DNA of 64,000 nucleotides, from the NCBI RefSeq assembly GCF_041060425.1, contig NZ_JAULBC010000003.1, positions 124,001 to 188,000 of the forward strand, read 5' to 3'. Position numbers and translations under genes: made by a program. Below are positions 33,894 to 43,165 of this stretch, piece after piece; the stretch's first letter is position 1; every line of letters starts with the position of its first letter. The notes beneath the pieces were generated by a model. That model saw nothing but the letters and a program-made list of their open reading frames with translations, made no database searches and was not told the origin of the DNA. This DNA is from Danxiaibacter flavus (GTDB lineage Bacteria > Bacteroidota > Bacteroidia > Chitinophagales > Chitinophagaceae).

Positions 33894-36643
33894 CCTGAAG
33901 ACCTTACGGTTGCCGCCAGCATTGTTCTAACAATAAACAGGACTCCTGCAATCAAAACAACAAGTCCCGCCGCAATGTAAAGCCAGAACAAGTTGCTATG
34001 AGCGGAAAGCGCAACCGGTTCCACATTTCCAATCAGCACCATATTTGCCCAGTAGTATGGTAAAAGTTTATCGCCTTCATTTGTTTCAAGAAAGAACATC
34101 TTTGCTTTTTTCAGAGCGTCATCCTTGCTCATTCCTTGTGATAAATATTCGTTGAATTTTTGAGAAATAAGATAAATGCTTTCTTCATCTGCTTTCCATA
34201 TGGTTGCAGCGACTGCAGGTATGCCGACAGAAGAAAATCCTCTTGCCAGGCTGTAGATACCTTCACCTGTGGCATTTTTGCCGGCATTAGTCTGGCAGGC
34301 ACTCAATATGATCAATTGTGTCGCCGGATTTCTAAGCAATTGTAAATCTGCCAGGTGAATGACGGAATCATACATAAACAGCAATGGTTCAGGATTTAAT
34401 GAGTCAGCTTTCGCATGTGAGAACACATTAACTACGCTATAATTTGACATTGTATTCATGAAGCGTTGCCTGGTGGCATTATTGTGAAGATATACTACAG
34501 GGGAAGTATAATTAGCTGCGGTTTCCTCCAGAAACATAGCTGATCTTTTAAGTTCCGGCATGTTCAGATATGCGCTGAAAGAAACCGGCGCAAATCCCGC
34601 AAAATTGCCTTCAGCGCGGGCACGCGAAAATGTCTTCAGCAAATAGGTGGCGGAATATGTATAGCTGAAGGTATAATCCTTTAGAAGGAAATCTTTTCCT
34701 TTCTCATCGCTACATAAAGCATCAAAGGGAATCAGAAAATTATCAGCACAAATAATTACTCGTCCGGGTGATAATTGTAACGGACTAAAAAGCGTCTTAT
34801 ATAATTGGAAAGAAAGCTGTGTAAATGATCCGTAATGGGTATTCAGCCGCTGCTTATCCTCGCAGAAAAGCGAAAAATCATTAATAAGGTTAAAGGAAAA
34901 ATCCTTTTGTGAAAGCCTGATAAGGTTTGTTCTTTCGTTTTGGATCGCTAACATGTATCCTGACGTGTCAGCTAAAAAATAGTGGACGAGACTTTGCCGG
35001 TGCTTACCCAGGTATGATTGTAAATCTTTCAGGGGTGCAATTACATCAGCATATTTATACTGAAAATATGCGGGATATTTTTTTTCGAGTGAACGAATAA
35101 ATGCATCTTGTTTGTCTTCCATTTCAGCTAATGTAAATTCTGCATTTGAGTAAGCTGGTGAAGGTTTTTGCAGATTTCTTAAAATGCCTTGCTGATTGAC
35201 AATATCGGTTCTGAGCACCTGTTCTGTGATGGACTCGGATTCTGGTAATGTTGCTGTTGCTCCCAGTTCATTTAATCGGTCAGCCAACAAAACCGCCCTG
35301 CTTCTCTCCATAAAGTAATATGCCAGTGTATTGTTGTTTGTCAGAAAGCATAGTTCAAGTGCCGTTGCATAAAAGCTGCGTGTTTCGTTGCGCCAGAAAA
35401 GCCTGCTTTGTTCGCCAAACTGCTGATGCCTTATTTGTGTGATGACCGTATCTGCGGTCATACTCGCTTTCAATGCTACGTCAGCATATCTTTTGTCAGC
35501 ACTTTGCTTGAATAGCTGTAGTAGCATCCTGGTTTTATCTGTCAACACGCCAAACGACAGATCTTTATTTTCAACAAGATTAAGTTGTGTTGCGGACGGG
35601 CGATAAAAAATACCGGTATCTGCATCTCTGATTTTAAGACAGCTCCATGCTTTATAAAAATAGTAAGAAGCTTTGCCAATATCATGTTGTTCCGTAAAAC
35701 TATTTGCAATATGATGATAGGCCCTTGCCATACGGGCTGAATCATTGCCTTTTGCTGCATATTCTATCGCGGTAAAAAAATGTTGATTTGCCCTGGAATA
35801 TTGACGAACGTAATTAAGATAAAAACCTCCGAGATCAATATAATCGGCTGCTATTTGCGCATATTGTTGTGTAGTAAGTCTTTCAGAAACAGACTGCAGA
35901 AGCGCTTTTTCTGCAGCGGCAAACCGGTTTTCCTGTTGAAAGATAAAACCCTTTATCTTCAATGCGCTCGCAATATCATAATGCAGTTGCAATGGTGTAG
36001 CTGTTTCGAGGATTTCATTTATTGTAGTGAGGGCTTGCTGCAAATCGTTTTGAAAAAATAAAGCCTGTGCTTTTTGATTCAGAAAACCAATGTAATAATC
36101 TATATCAGCTGTTTTATCGCAATCCTTCATGCCGATAATGGATTCTCTAACAGCCTGCTGATAATCTGTTTGCCTGAAATATATAAAGGCTTTGTTTAGC
36201 CTGCAGTCAAATTTTATTTTATTCGAAGGTGCGTATGTTTTTACCAATTGAATTGTGCTGTCGTAGCACAATAAAGCTCTGTCAAAAATGTTCAGCTTGT
36301 CATAATAATAACCGAGTGCATAATAGTTTGTGATAGCAGCTAAAACAGAAGTATTTTTTCTCATCGAGACATTTATACTTGCAGCCCGTCTCATATATTC
36401 GATAGCCTTTCTTGCATCCTGGTTTTCCCGGAATTCAAGCGCGCCGAGTTTATGGAGTATAAGGGCAAACACCGAATCGCTTGTTTGCCGTTCTGTTTCT
36501 GCTTTATTTTTTAATGCGAGTAGTTGTTTTATTTTGACTGATTGCGGCTGATTACTGCTGTCTGTGATTTGCCGGACGTTTTGTGTGGTTATCTGCGCAC
36601 TCGTTTGTATGACGCAAAACATTATAAGGACGAGAAAATGCAT
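33890..36643 (-). CDS. TPR-CHAT protein (caspase-like protease fold), membrane anchored
   Basis: Protein of 917 residues from the ATG at 36643 (MHFLVLIMFCVIQTSAQ, a signal peptide). Residues about 60-420 are TPR-like helical repeats (YAKGNDSARMARAYHHIANSF and similar). A linker with a coiled stretch follows and then a CHAT domain (about 590-870). This has the His of the dyad in VVNVFSHAKADS near 740 and the Cys in LIILSACQTNAGKNATGEGIYSLARGF near 783, then GIPAVAATIWKADEES. A TM helix near 885-910 anchors it with a short basic tail. CHAT proteins are caspase/separase relatives. The layout places the protease outside the cytoplasmic membrane. The likely partners are the sigma factor, TPR protein and small lipoprotein upstream. 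Confidence 0.88.
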   Translation of the reverse strand: MHFLVLIMFCVIQTSAQITTQNVRQITDSSNQPQSVKIKQLLALKNKAETERQTSDSVFALILHKLGALEFRENQDARKAIEYMRRAASINVSMRKNTSVLAAITNYYALGYYYDKLNIFDRALLCYDSTIQLVKTYAPSNKIKFDCRLNKAFIYFRQTDYQQAVRESIIGMKDCDKTADIDYYIGFLNQKAQALFFQNDLQQALTTINEILETATPLQLHYDIASALKIKGFIFQQENRFAAAEKALLQSVSERLTTQQYAQIAADYIDLGGFYLNYVRQYSRANQHFFTAIEYAAKGNDSARMARAYHHIANSFTEQHDIGKASYYFYKAWSCLKIRDADTGIFYRPSATQLNLVENKDLSFGVLTDKTRMLLQLFKQSADKRYADVALKASMTADTVITQIRHQQFGEQSRLFWRNETRSFYATALELCFLTNNNTLAYYFMERSRAVLLADRLNELGATATLPESESITEQVLRTDIVNQQGILRNLQKPSPAYSNAEFTLAEMEDKQDAFIRSLEKKYPAYFQYKYADVIAPLKDLQSYLGKHRQSLVHYFLADTSGYMLAIQNERTNLIRLSQKDFSFNLINDFSLFCEDKQRLNTHYGSFTQLSFQLYKTLFSPLQLSPGRVIICADNFLIPFDALCSDEKGKDFLLKDYTFSYTYSATYLLKTFSRARAEGNFAGFAPVSFSAYLNMPELKRSAMFLEETAANYTSPVVYLHNNATRQRFMNTMSNYSVVNVFSHAKADSLNPEPLLFMYDSVIHLADLQLLRNPATQLIILSACQTNAGKNATGEGIYSLARGFSSVGIPAVAATIWKADEESIYLISQKFNEYLSQGMSKDDALKKAKMFFLETNEGDKLLPYYWANMVLIGNVEPVALSAHSNLFWLYIAAGLVVLIAGVLFIVRTMLAATVRSSG

Positions 36644-36810
36644 CTTCCATCCTACTGGTTGAAAAGATATCTGCGATGCTATAATCATTCAATGTTTATA
36701 GCCATTCATCTCCGGCTGTCAGCGACATTTTGAACGTCAATTTAACCTTTTAAGGATACTGGGTATATGGTCATTATTACACAAAACAACATCTTAAAAA
36801 ATAATTCCTG

Positions 36811-36960
36811 TTATTGAGGAACTTTGGTTTGTGGTGCACTACTGTCAGAAGCATGTGTTGTAGTAGAGCTGGAAGATGTTTTTTTGGATGATGAACAAGC
36901 GTTGGTAATTACAATCACCAGCATTGCCAGTGAAAACAGTAAAATGAACGTTTTTTTCAT
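36811..36960 (-). CDS. Tiny lipoprotein
   Basis: A 49-codon ORF too short for usual gene calling. It starts MKKTFILLFSLAMLVIVITN and continues ACSSSKKTSSSSTTT, a clear lipobox with Cys-22 and a Ser/Thr-rich tail. Ends TAA at 36811. It lies between the TPR membrane protein and the CHAT gene, on the same strand, about 167 bases before the latter. It may be a small anchor or a partner of the CHAT system; inferred from position only. Confidence 0.6.
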   Translation of the reverse strand: MKKTFILLFSLAMLVIVITNACSSSKKTSSSSTTTHASDSSAPQTKVPQ

Positions 36961-36989
36961 ATGCTTTGATTTAGCTTTGAGCTGTTAGC

Positions 36990-37131
36990 TATAAGGTATC
37001 AGGTATCAGGTATCAGGTATCCGGATGGAGCAATAAAGATCATCATTCACACCTGACATCTCACATCTTACACCTTACACCTCACATCGTACACCGTACA
37101 CCGTACATCTAAAATCGTACATCGTACATCG
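36990..37131. repeat. TCAGGTA array followed by CGTACAT-family array
   Basis: Four units of ATCAGGT (period 7) at 36991-37020. After a short gap, 37049-37131 holds about eleven units drifting from TCTCACA through CTTACAC to CGTACAT, period 7-8. On the minus strand the latter array begins right after the TAG stop of the TPR membrane protein. Confidence 0.85.
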
Positions 37132-37917
37132 CTAGTCTTTCCATTTCTTCAGCCATTCTTCTGCATCGCGATAGCCTTCCTGCTTATCATGAACAACTCT
37201 TTCGAGTAATTGTTTGGCGTTGGAACGATCACTTTGTCCGCCGCGTTGCAGCAAAGTAACTGCCTGCAGAAACATTCCCGGGTTACTGTATAATCCTTTA
37301 ATTGCAGCCAGTTCACTGAAACTATTTAGTGCATGCGTGTAATCTTCCATCATCAGGTATGTAAGACCTGTATATTTTTTTGCATAAATATTATCCGGAT
37401 GCGCCGTATAAACACCTGAGAACATCGCGATCGCTTTATTATAGTCTTTATTATTGTATGCAGCTATGCCCAATTGCAGGCTGTCGCGCGATCCGTCCAT
37501 GGTCTGGCTTAACTGTGTAAGGTTGCTGGCAATATATTTTTTTGCAAGTTGTTCAGGAGTGGACTGATTAAAATAATAATAGCCTGCAATAAAAAGCAGC
37601 AAGGCAGCTGCCACTGCATAATTTAGCCAGCGTCGTGATCCCATCCTTCTAACGGGAGCAGGGCCTATGTCTGCGCTTTCTTTTTTTTCCCCGGTAAAAT
37701 AAACAGCGTTTAGCTTTTGCAATGATTCTTTCAACGCCTCTTCCTTCTGTTTATCGGTTTCGGTATAAACCATTTCAGTATCTACTGTTTTGTAAACTGA
37801 TAGTAAAGAAGCCAGCTCTTCATTCGCTGCAACTTCTTTTTCGAAGGCTTCCAACTCGTCTGTAGTCATCTCTTTGTGTAAATAACGTTCAATATTTTCA
37901 AACCAGTTTTCTTTCAT
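37132..37917 (-). CDS. Single-pass membrane protein with TPR-like region, anti-sigma-like
   Basis: Protein of 261 residues. The cytoplasmic N-terminus (about 1-90; WFENIERYLHKEMTTDELEAFEKEVAANEELASLL) resembles the zinc-less anti-sigma start common in Bacteroidota. A TM helix (YAVAAALLLFIAGYYYF) follows near 99-115, and an outer part has TPR-like helices (IAAYNNKDYNKAIAMFSGVYTAHPDNIYAKKYTGLTYL near 149-187). The gene lies three bases after the ECF sigma factor gene, so it probably sequesters that factor and senses an outside event. Sensing through the TPR part, perhaps with the CHAT protein, is inference. Confidence 0.72.
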   Translation of the reverse strand: MKENWFENIERYLHKEMTTDELEAFEKEVAANEELASLLSVYKTVDTEMVYTETDKQKEEALKESLQKLNAVYFTGEKKESADIGPAPVRRMGSRRWLNYAVAAALLLFIAGYYYFNQSTPEQLAKKYIASNLTQLSQTMDGSRDSLQLGIAAYNNKDYNKAIAMFSGVYTAHPDNIYAKKYTGLTYLMMEDYTHALNSFSELAAIKGLYSNPGMFLQAVTLLQRGGQSDRSNAKQLLERVVHDKQEGYRDAEEWLKKWKD

Positions 37918-37920
37918 ACT

Positions 37921-38493
37921 TTACCATTTCAGGGAGTTAAATTGCGATGATCCTTTTACAAGCGTTACCAGTTTTCCCATACATTCCGACTTTTTTTTCC
38001 TGGCATATCCATAACTTACTTTCAAAATTTCGGCCACTTCTTCCATGCCTTTTCCACTCCAGCTTAACTGTAAAATTTCCCGGCAGCCCTCTCCCAATTC
38101 TGCGAACTTCTGCATTAACAGTTCCTTTCTTTCCTCCAGGAGTAACACATCTTCGCTTAGCTTAAAACTATCTTCTCCTATGTCATTATATCCGTCGTTA
38201 TCACTAAGTGTTACCTTGTGGTTCTTCCGTTTGTTTAACTCATTCAGCCATTTGTTTTTACAGATAAGATACAAAAACGCGTCCAAAGGGCAGGTTAATA
38301 CAAAATCCTGGGTGCGGGCTTTATGGTAAATAGATATTAATGCCTCCTGGAATATATCAGCCGCATCAGTCTCCGTACCGTTATTCTGCAACACCATCCA
38401 TTTTATTTTGCCGGAGTATTTTTTATACAGCTCATCAAGCAGGGACGTATCATTATGTAATAAAGCAGTTATATATTTTTGATCGGGATGCAT
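37921..38493 (-). CDS. RNA polymerase ECF sigma factor
   Basis: Protein of 190 residues with sigma region 2 (about 15-85; LLDELYKKYSGKIKWMVLQ, AADIFQEALISIYHK, FLYLICKNKWLNELNKRK). Region 4 covers about 120-175 (EGCREILQLSWSGKGMEEVAEILKVSYGYARKKKSECMGKLV), an HTH that reads the -35 area. A linker of about 25 acidic residues separates the two. Length and lack of region 3 fit group 4. The next gene encodes the likely anti-sigma factor. It probably controls its own operon and perhaps the CHAT gene. Confidence 0.88.
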   Translation of the reverse strand: MHPDQKYITALLHNDTSLLDELYKKYSGKIKWMVLQNNGTETDAADIFQEALISIYHKARTQDFVLTCPLDAFLYLICKNKWLNELNKRKNHKVTLSDNDGYNDIGEDSFKLSEDVLLLEERKELLMQKFAELGEGCREILQLSWSGKGMEEVAEILKVSYGYARKKKSECMGKLVTLVKGSSQFNSLKW

Positions 38494-38584
38494 AACGATT
38501 TATGCTTTAAAATAATGCATAAAAATCTATCTTGCAACAAAATCACCATAAAGTTTTGGCTAAATGAAGGCTGTAACAGGATAC

Positions 38585-39913
38585 TTATTTGGCAACTTCA
38601 ATCTTCACTTTTTTGTTTTTGATCTTTTCATTTCTTACCAGGTGCAATGCGGTACTTGCCTTCGTTTTGCGAATAGCCACGAACGAAAAGAAATCTTTCA
38701 CTTCAATTAGGCCAATATCCTCCTTTTTAAGCTGCCCTTTATTTGATAAAAATCCAACGATATCCACTTTGTTTACCTTATCTTTTTTTCCGGCGGCGAT
38801 GAAAAGTGTCGTCCATTTAGGTTTCTCGGGAAGAACAGTTTTTTCAGGTAGATCAATCTGCACTATAGATCCATCTACATAGCCCGGAAGCTTTTCTTCA
38901 GGTGATAGTATTAGAATAGCTGTTCCACTTGCATCCATGCGCGCCGTTCTGCCATTCCTGTGCGTAAAAATGTCTTCTGTTGCCGGCATATGATAGTGAA
39001 TAATATACCGGATGTTAGGAATATCGAGTCCCCGCGCCGCCAGATCGGTAGTTACCAGCACATTTACTGTACCGTTTCTGAATTTGCAGAGCGCGCTGTC
39101 ACGCTCACGCTGCTCCATAGAACCGTGATAAAATTCATTTACAATTCCCTTTTCAGAAAGAATATTACTGGTTCGTTCAACAGCATCGCGGTGATTACAG
39201 AAGACAATTGATGATCGTCCACCAAGGTGGCAAAGCAATTTAAACAGGGTTTCAGCCTTGTCTTTAGTATCTGACAGGACCCATTCTAAAGCAAGTCCGG
39301 CGGACTCTTCATTTTGCATAGAGAGAAAATCCAGCGTCTTGGGTTTCTGCAATCCAACAAATTCAGGTATTTCTACCGAGGTTGTGGCAGAGGTGAGGAT
39401 CCTGTTGTTTATGTTTTTCAGGGAGCTAATGATGAACGACATTTCTTCCTGGAAGCCCAATTCCAGCGATTTGTCGAATTCGTCCAAAACCAATGTTTCA
39501 ATCGCATCAACAGTAATGTTTCCCCGCCTGATATGGTCCGCCAATCTCCCGGGGGTACCAACAAGTACTGCCGGAGGTTGGATTAAATTATTTTCTTCAA
39601 TTTCACGTTTATGCCCCCCGTAGCAACAGGTTATTTTCAGGCCTGTCCCCATTAATTTAAATACTTTCTCTATCTGAAGTGCCAGTTCCCGTGACGGAAC
39701 GATGATGATGGCCTGGGTTAATTTGTTGCTCCAATCTATTTCTTCAAGCAAGGGCAATAAAAACGCGAGTGTTTTACCTGATCCTGTAGCCGACAGAAGA
39801 ATGATATCCTTATGGGCCTCGCTGGCTTCCAGTGAAGCTTTTTGCATCTCATTCAATTCTTCAATATTCAGGTTGGATAGTATCTGGCTGATGGAGTGTT
39901 TTTTCTGTTGCAT
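38585..39913 (-). CDS. DEAD-box RNA helicase, DbpA-like
   Basis: ATP-dependent RNA helicase of 442 residues from the ATG at 39913 (MQQKKHSISQIL). It has motif I SATGSGKT near 43-50, motif Ia PSRELALQ and the Walker B box VLDEFDKSLELGF near 144 (DEFD instead of DEAD). Motif III is SATT and motif VI HRNGRTARM near 318. The last 75 residues form a DbpA-type RNA-binding domain (TLFIAAGKKDKVNKVDIVGFL), suggesting work on 23S rRNA in 50S assembly, as for DbpA; the target is inferred. A TACTTTTG element ends five bases before the ATG, so the mRNA may be leaderless. Confidence 0.88.
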   Translation of the reverse strand: MQQKKHSISQILSNLNIEELNEMQKASLEASEAHKDIILLSATGSGKTLAFLLPLLEEIDWSNKLTQAIIIVPSRELALQIEKVFKLMGTGLKITCCYGGHKREIEENNLIQPPAVLVGTPGRLADHIRRGNITVDAIETLVLDEFDKSLELGFQEEMSFIISSLKNINNRILTSATTSVEIPEFVGLQKPKTLDFLSMQNEESAGLALEWVLSDTKDKAETLFKLLCHLGGRSSIVFCNHRDAVERTSNILSEKGIVNEFYHGSMEQRERDSALCKFRNGTVNVLVTTDLAARGLDIPNIRYIIHYHMPATEDIFTHRNGRTARMDASGTAILILSPEEKLPGYVDGSIVQIDLPEKTVLPEKPKWTTLFIAAGKKDKVNKVDIVGFLSNKGQLKKEDIGLIEVKDFFSFVAIRKTKASTALHLVRNEKIKNKKVKIEVAK

Positions 39914-39918
39914 TGCGG

Positions 39919-39926
39919 CAAAAGTA
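39919..39926 (-). promoter_or_regulatory. -7 element of the DbpA-like gene, very close to the ATG
   Basis: Minus-strand TACTTTTG, a full TAnnTTTG match, ends five bases before the start codon. Transcription would start at or next to the ATG. Confidence 0.45.
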
Positions 39927-39945
39927 CAAAAAGGTGGCGAGGCGT

Positions 39946-40140
39946 GAGGCATCAGGTATCAGGTTTCAGGTTTCAGGTGTTGAGCTTTCAGCTTTTAGCT
40001 AAAGCAGCTATCTAACAACAAACATACCTGAAGCATGGATATAAGCTATAAGCGACTTTCCGCGGGCCTTTGCCTTACACCCCATGCCTTATACCTCACT
40101 CCTAATCGCTAAAACCTGATACCTGATACCTGAAACCTCA
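39946..40140. repeat. Inverted pair of TCAGGTA-family arrays
   Basis: Forward units (ATCAGGTATCAGGTTTCAGG, period 7) at 39949-39978 and AGCTTTCAGCTTTTAGC at 39985-39999. Inverted units (AACCTGATACCTGATACC) lie at 40110-40139. On the minus strand the second array starts at the TGA stop of dprA (40138-40140), which is part of the first unit TGAGGTT. Confidence 0.85.
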
Positions 40141-41307
40141 GATGAGCCTGTACCTCTTTCCCGGCAATGTTGCGAGCATGCCTTTTAATTCCATGGCTAA
40201 AATAGCGGCGGCAACAGAACTGCTGCTTAAACCGGTTTCCTGGTATAACGTGTCAATATGTACTTCTTCTTTTTCCTGTAGAATTTGAATGAGCATCCTT
40301 TCTTCATCAGTCACATCCACAAATAACTGCCGTTGCACAGTTTTCTTTTTCCGCTGCTCCCAGCCCATCATTTCGATAACCTCTGAGGCACTTTGAATAA
40401 GCATGGCCTTGTTGCTTCTTATTAGATGATTGCAACCTGTACTCTTTAGATCCGTTGTCTTTCCCGGAAAAGCAAAGACGTCGCGGTTGTAATTATTGGC
40501 CAGTTCCGCTGTTATCATGCTGCCACCTTTTAAAGCCGTTTCAATTACAATGGTTGCATCGGCCATGCCCGCCACAATACGGTTGCGTTTAGGAAAATTG
40601 TGCTTATCCGGTTTGCATGCACGTCTGTGCTCGGTGAGTATGCCGCCATGTAAAATCATTTCTTTGGCAAGACTTGTATGCTGCGCAGGATAAATAATAT
40701 CTAGTCCATGAGCCAGTACGCCGATTGTGGAAAGGTTGTTGCTTAACGAGGATTTGTGTGCAATGCCATCGATACCAAAAGCGAGGCCACTGACAACAAG
40801 CACATGGTGATCCTGCAAATCACTGATAAATTTTTCTGTCAATTGTTTTCCGTAATCCGTGTGATGGCGTGTTCCTATAACACTAATAATCTTCGACGCG
40901 TTTAAGTCCGTATTGCCTTTGTAGTACAGCAACGTAGGACAATCATAACAATGTAGCAGTCGTTGGGGATATTCCTTATCAGTAATGAACAACGGCTCTA
41001 TTTTATATTTTTCAATAAATTCTATTTCATTTTCGGCTACATTGAAATCGTCAAATGATTTGATGCTTTTTGCGCGTATTTCTCCAATTTTTTCAATGCT
41101 GCTTAATTCTTTAAATGACGCACGGAAAACTTCAGTAACATCACCAAAATGTTCCATTAGAATCTTGGCCTGAACACAACCAATATTAGGGACAAGTGTA
41201 AGTGCAATCTGGTATAGTAAATTACCGGTCAATGGGAAAGGGTTGTAAGGGTTTCGAAAAATTGTGAAGCCAACCCCTTGTGGATTGGCTCCTGTTTTAC
41301 GGTGCAA
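40138..41307 (-). CDS. dprA: DNA-processing protein DprA
   Basis: Loads RecA on incoming single-stranded DNA in natural transformation. The Rossmann-like core spans about residues 110-310, with the ssDNA-binding segment ISVIGTRHHTDYGKQLTEKFI near 140, VSGLAFGIDGIAHKSSL near 168-184 and GGILTEHRRACKPDKHNFPKRNRIVAGMADATIVIE near 222-258. A helix-hairpin-helix region (VPNIGCVQAKILMEHFG) precedes it and a winged helix ends the protein. The first 27 residues look unlike the family. The true start may be a TTG at about 41229 in front of NLLYQIALTLVP, so the 5' end is uncertain. Confidence 0.92.
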   Translation of the reverse strand: MHRKTGANPQGVGFTIFRNPYNPFPLTGNLLYQIALTLVPNIGCVQAKILMEHFGDVTEVFRASFKELSSIEKIGEIRAKSIKSFDDFNVAENEIEFIEKYKIEPLFITDKEYPQRLLHCYDCPTLLYYKGNTDLNASKIISVIGTRHHTDYGKQLTEKFISDLQDHHVLVVSGLAFGIDGIAHKSSLSNNLSTIGVLAHGLDIIYPAQHTSLAKEMILHGGILTEHRRACKPDKHNFPKRNRIVAGMADATIVIETALKGGSMITAELANNYNRDVFAFPGKTTDLKSTGCNHLIRSNKAMLIQSASEVIEMMGWEQRKKKTVQRQLFVDVTDEERMLIQILQEKEEVHIDTLYQETGLSSSSVAAAILAMELKGMLATLPGKRYRLI

Positions 41308-41401
41308 TGATACTTAAAATTGCGAATATTGTGGCGATGAACATTGCAATAAATCAACCATATAATATTTATCACAATACTTTATATCCTTAGTCACTTC
41401 A

Positions 41402-42061
41402 TTAACCCAATAACGACAAATGCAGCGCGCCAAAATTTTGAAGTGATGATAATTTAAGATCTGAAGCGCCCCATCTTTCTTCTTTATACTGCGCGTGATG
41501 TGGAACAACCACGCATTTCATGCGGGCGGATTTGGCCGCGATCATACCATTGAAAGAATCCTCAAAACAAACGCATTCAGTCGGGTTTGATTGAATAGCC
41601 GCAGCACAGTCGAGATATACCTGCGGATGAGGTTTGCCATACGCTAAAAATTCCGCCGACGCTGTAGCTTGTATATATTTTCTTATACCGATCTGATCAA
41701 TTACCATCTGGATAAGCGTATCCGGTGATGACGAGGCGATTCCAATTTTAAAATTCAATTTGCTGAAGAATTCAAAGATGTGATCAACACCTGGCATCAC
41801 TTGTCCGCGTTGACCTATTTTATCAAGTACCAGGCTGAAGATATTTTTTTCAGCTTTTATTAACTCCTCTTCACCGATATTAAAATGTCTGAACCACCAT
41901 TGAACAAATTCTTTAGTTCTGAGACCGGTGGTTGTTTTGTATTGTTCTTCAGTTAAATTAACGCCATAAATATTGAACACTTCACTTGCAGCTTCTTCCC
42001 ACAATGGCTCGCTGTCTATAAGCAAGCCATCCATATCAAAAATAACCGTATTCAGATGCAT
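41402..42061 (-). CDS. HAD-superfamily phosphatase (sugar-phosphatase/phosphoglucomutase-like)
   Basis: Cytoplasmic HAD subfamily IA enzyme of 219 residues. Motif I is IFDMDGLLIDSEPLW near 7-21, motif II IASSSPD near 112, the motif III Lys is in LAYGKPHPQVYLD near 143, and motif IV is CVCFEDSFNGMIAA near 164. The pattern DGLLIDSEPLW is that of 2-deoxyglucose-6-phosphatase (HxpB/YniC) and beta-phosphoglucomutase relatives. The Lys in AYGKPHP favours simple phosphatase action. Substrate not certain. A TATCTTTG element lies at 42082-42089, about 20 bases before the ATG. Confidence 0.85.
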   Translation of the reverse strand: MHLNTVIFDMDGLLIDSEPLWEEAASEVFNIYGVNLTEEQYKTTTGLRTKEFVQWWFRHFNIGEEELIKAEKNIFSLVLDKIGQRGQVMPGVDHIFEFFSKLNFKIGIASSSPDTLIQMVIDQIGIRKYIQATASAEFLAYGKPHPQVYLDCAAAIQSNPTECVCFEDSFNGMIAAKSARMKCVVVPHHAQYKEERWGASDLKLSSLQNFGALHLSLLG

Positions 42062-42081
42062 AAATTCCTGTATTAAGGCCG

Positions 42082-42089
42082 CAAAGATA
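42082..42089 (-). promoter_or_regulatory. -7 element of the HAD phosphatase gene
   Basis: Minus-strand TATCTTTG, a full TAnnTTTG match, 20 bases before the ATG; -33 not recognised because repeats occupy that position. Confidence 0.45.
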
Positions 42090-42232
42090 TAGGTTGTAAG
42101 TTATACGTTGTACGTTTTACGTTCTACGTTATGAGTTGGCAAGGTGAATTCAGAGTATATCTCTTAAGTATGAGTTATAACAATACAAGGTGGACAACGT
42201 ACAACGTAGAACTTATAACGTACAACTCATCT
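42090..42232. repeat. Inverted pair of ACGTTGT-family arrays
   Basis: GTTATACGTTGTACGTTTTACG units (period 7) at 42095-42137 and the reverse complement family at 42193-42230. The second ends at the TGA stop of the acyltransferase gene. The two arms are nearly complementary for over 30 bases and would form a long hairpin. Confidence 0.85.
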
Positions 42233-43035
42233 CATCCAAGCGTTTCACTATTGAGTAATTCCTGTTGCTTATTAATGTAATGGGCAAGATGATGTTTTCC
42301 TTTGAGCATGTGATCTTTACTTTGCTCGATTGCCTGCATTACATCTTCCAGTATTTCATCAACCGGAGCATCGTAGTCTATTACCATTGGTTCTTTAAAG
42401 CGCACTTTAAGAAGAGAGCCTCGTTTTTTTAATGTAAGTCCGCGTTTGGAAAATGCCCGCCAGAAGCCGCTTATAACTACAGGTATCACTATTGGTTTGC
42501 AGGTTTTAATGATATGAGCGGTGCCCTTTCTGCCAGGTGCAAATGGTTTTGTTGTACCCTGCGGAAATGTGATGACCCAGCTTTTTTGAAGTGCATCAGT
42601 TATTTTGCGTGTATCCGACGGATCAAGACCTCTTCTTACTTCTGTGCCTTCAGCGCGCCACGTGCGTTTTACTGTTAATGCGCCTGCCAGCTTAAAAAAT
42701 CTGCTTACAAAAGTGCTGTTCATGGTTTCTTCTGCGGCGACAAAATATAAATTGGTAAACGGTCTTAATAAATAATATGGCAAACCCAGCTTGTTTTTCT
42801 TTCTCCATTTTGCTGCACAAAAAACATGGATGAAAGTAATTACATCTGTAAAATAGGTTTGATGATTGCTTACGAATAATACATTGTTTGATGGAAGGTC
42901 CTTTAAATGTTCCATACCTTCTATCTTTAGCCTGTTAAACCATACAAGGCCAGGATAAGTCACCGTTCCAACCAGGCTATATATAGCAGATCTGATGACC
43001 CGTATATGTTTCAAACGCTCTTTTATGTTCTTCAT
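42232..43035 (-). CDS. PlsC-type 1-acylglycerol-3-phosphate acyltransferase
   Basis: Inner-membrane-associated acyltransferase of 267 residues, expected to acylate lysophosphatidate or a related lipid. Motif I is SNHQTYFTDV near 56, with five rather than four residues between His and Asp. Motif II is LTVKRTWR near 130, and motif III FPQGTTKPFAPGRKGTAHI near 163 replaces the usual EGT with QGT. The variant form is found in a Bacteroidota subgroup, so the gene is probably active, but the acyl acceptor cannot be stated. A hydrophobic start (IYSLVGTVTYPGLVWF) may touch the membrane. Confidence 0.83.
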   Translation of the reverse strand: MKNIKERLKHIRVIRSAIYSLVGTVTYPGLVWFNRLKIEGMEHLKDLPSNNVLFVSNHQTYFTDVITFIHVFCAAKWRKKNKLGLPYYLLRPFTNLYFVAAEETMNSTFVSRFFKLAGALTVKRTWRAEGTEVRRGLDPSDTRKITDALQKSWVITFPQGTTKPFAPGRKGTAHIIKTCKPIVIPVVISGFWRAFSKRGLTLKKRGSLLKVRFKEPMVIDYDAPVDEILEDVMQAIEQSKDHMLKGKHHLAHYINKQQELLNSETLG

Positions 43036-43165
43036 TCATTTTATTTGGGTAAGCAAGGGCGCAAAATACATTATTACAAAAGATTTGTTAATACGAAGTT
43101 CAAAAAAATTTGTATTATGTAATGAAAGCTTTTCTTGCATCCTTGAGTTATAAAAATGAAGATTT

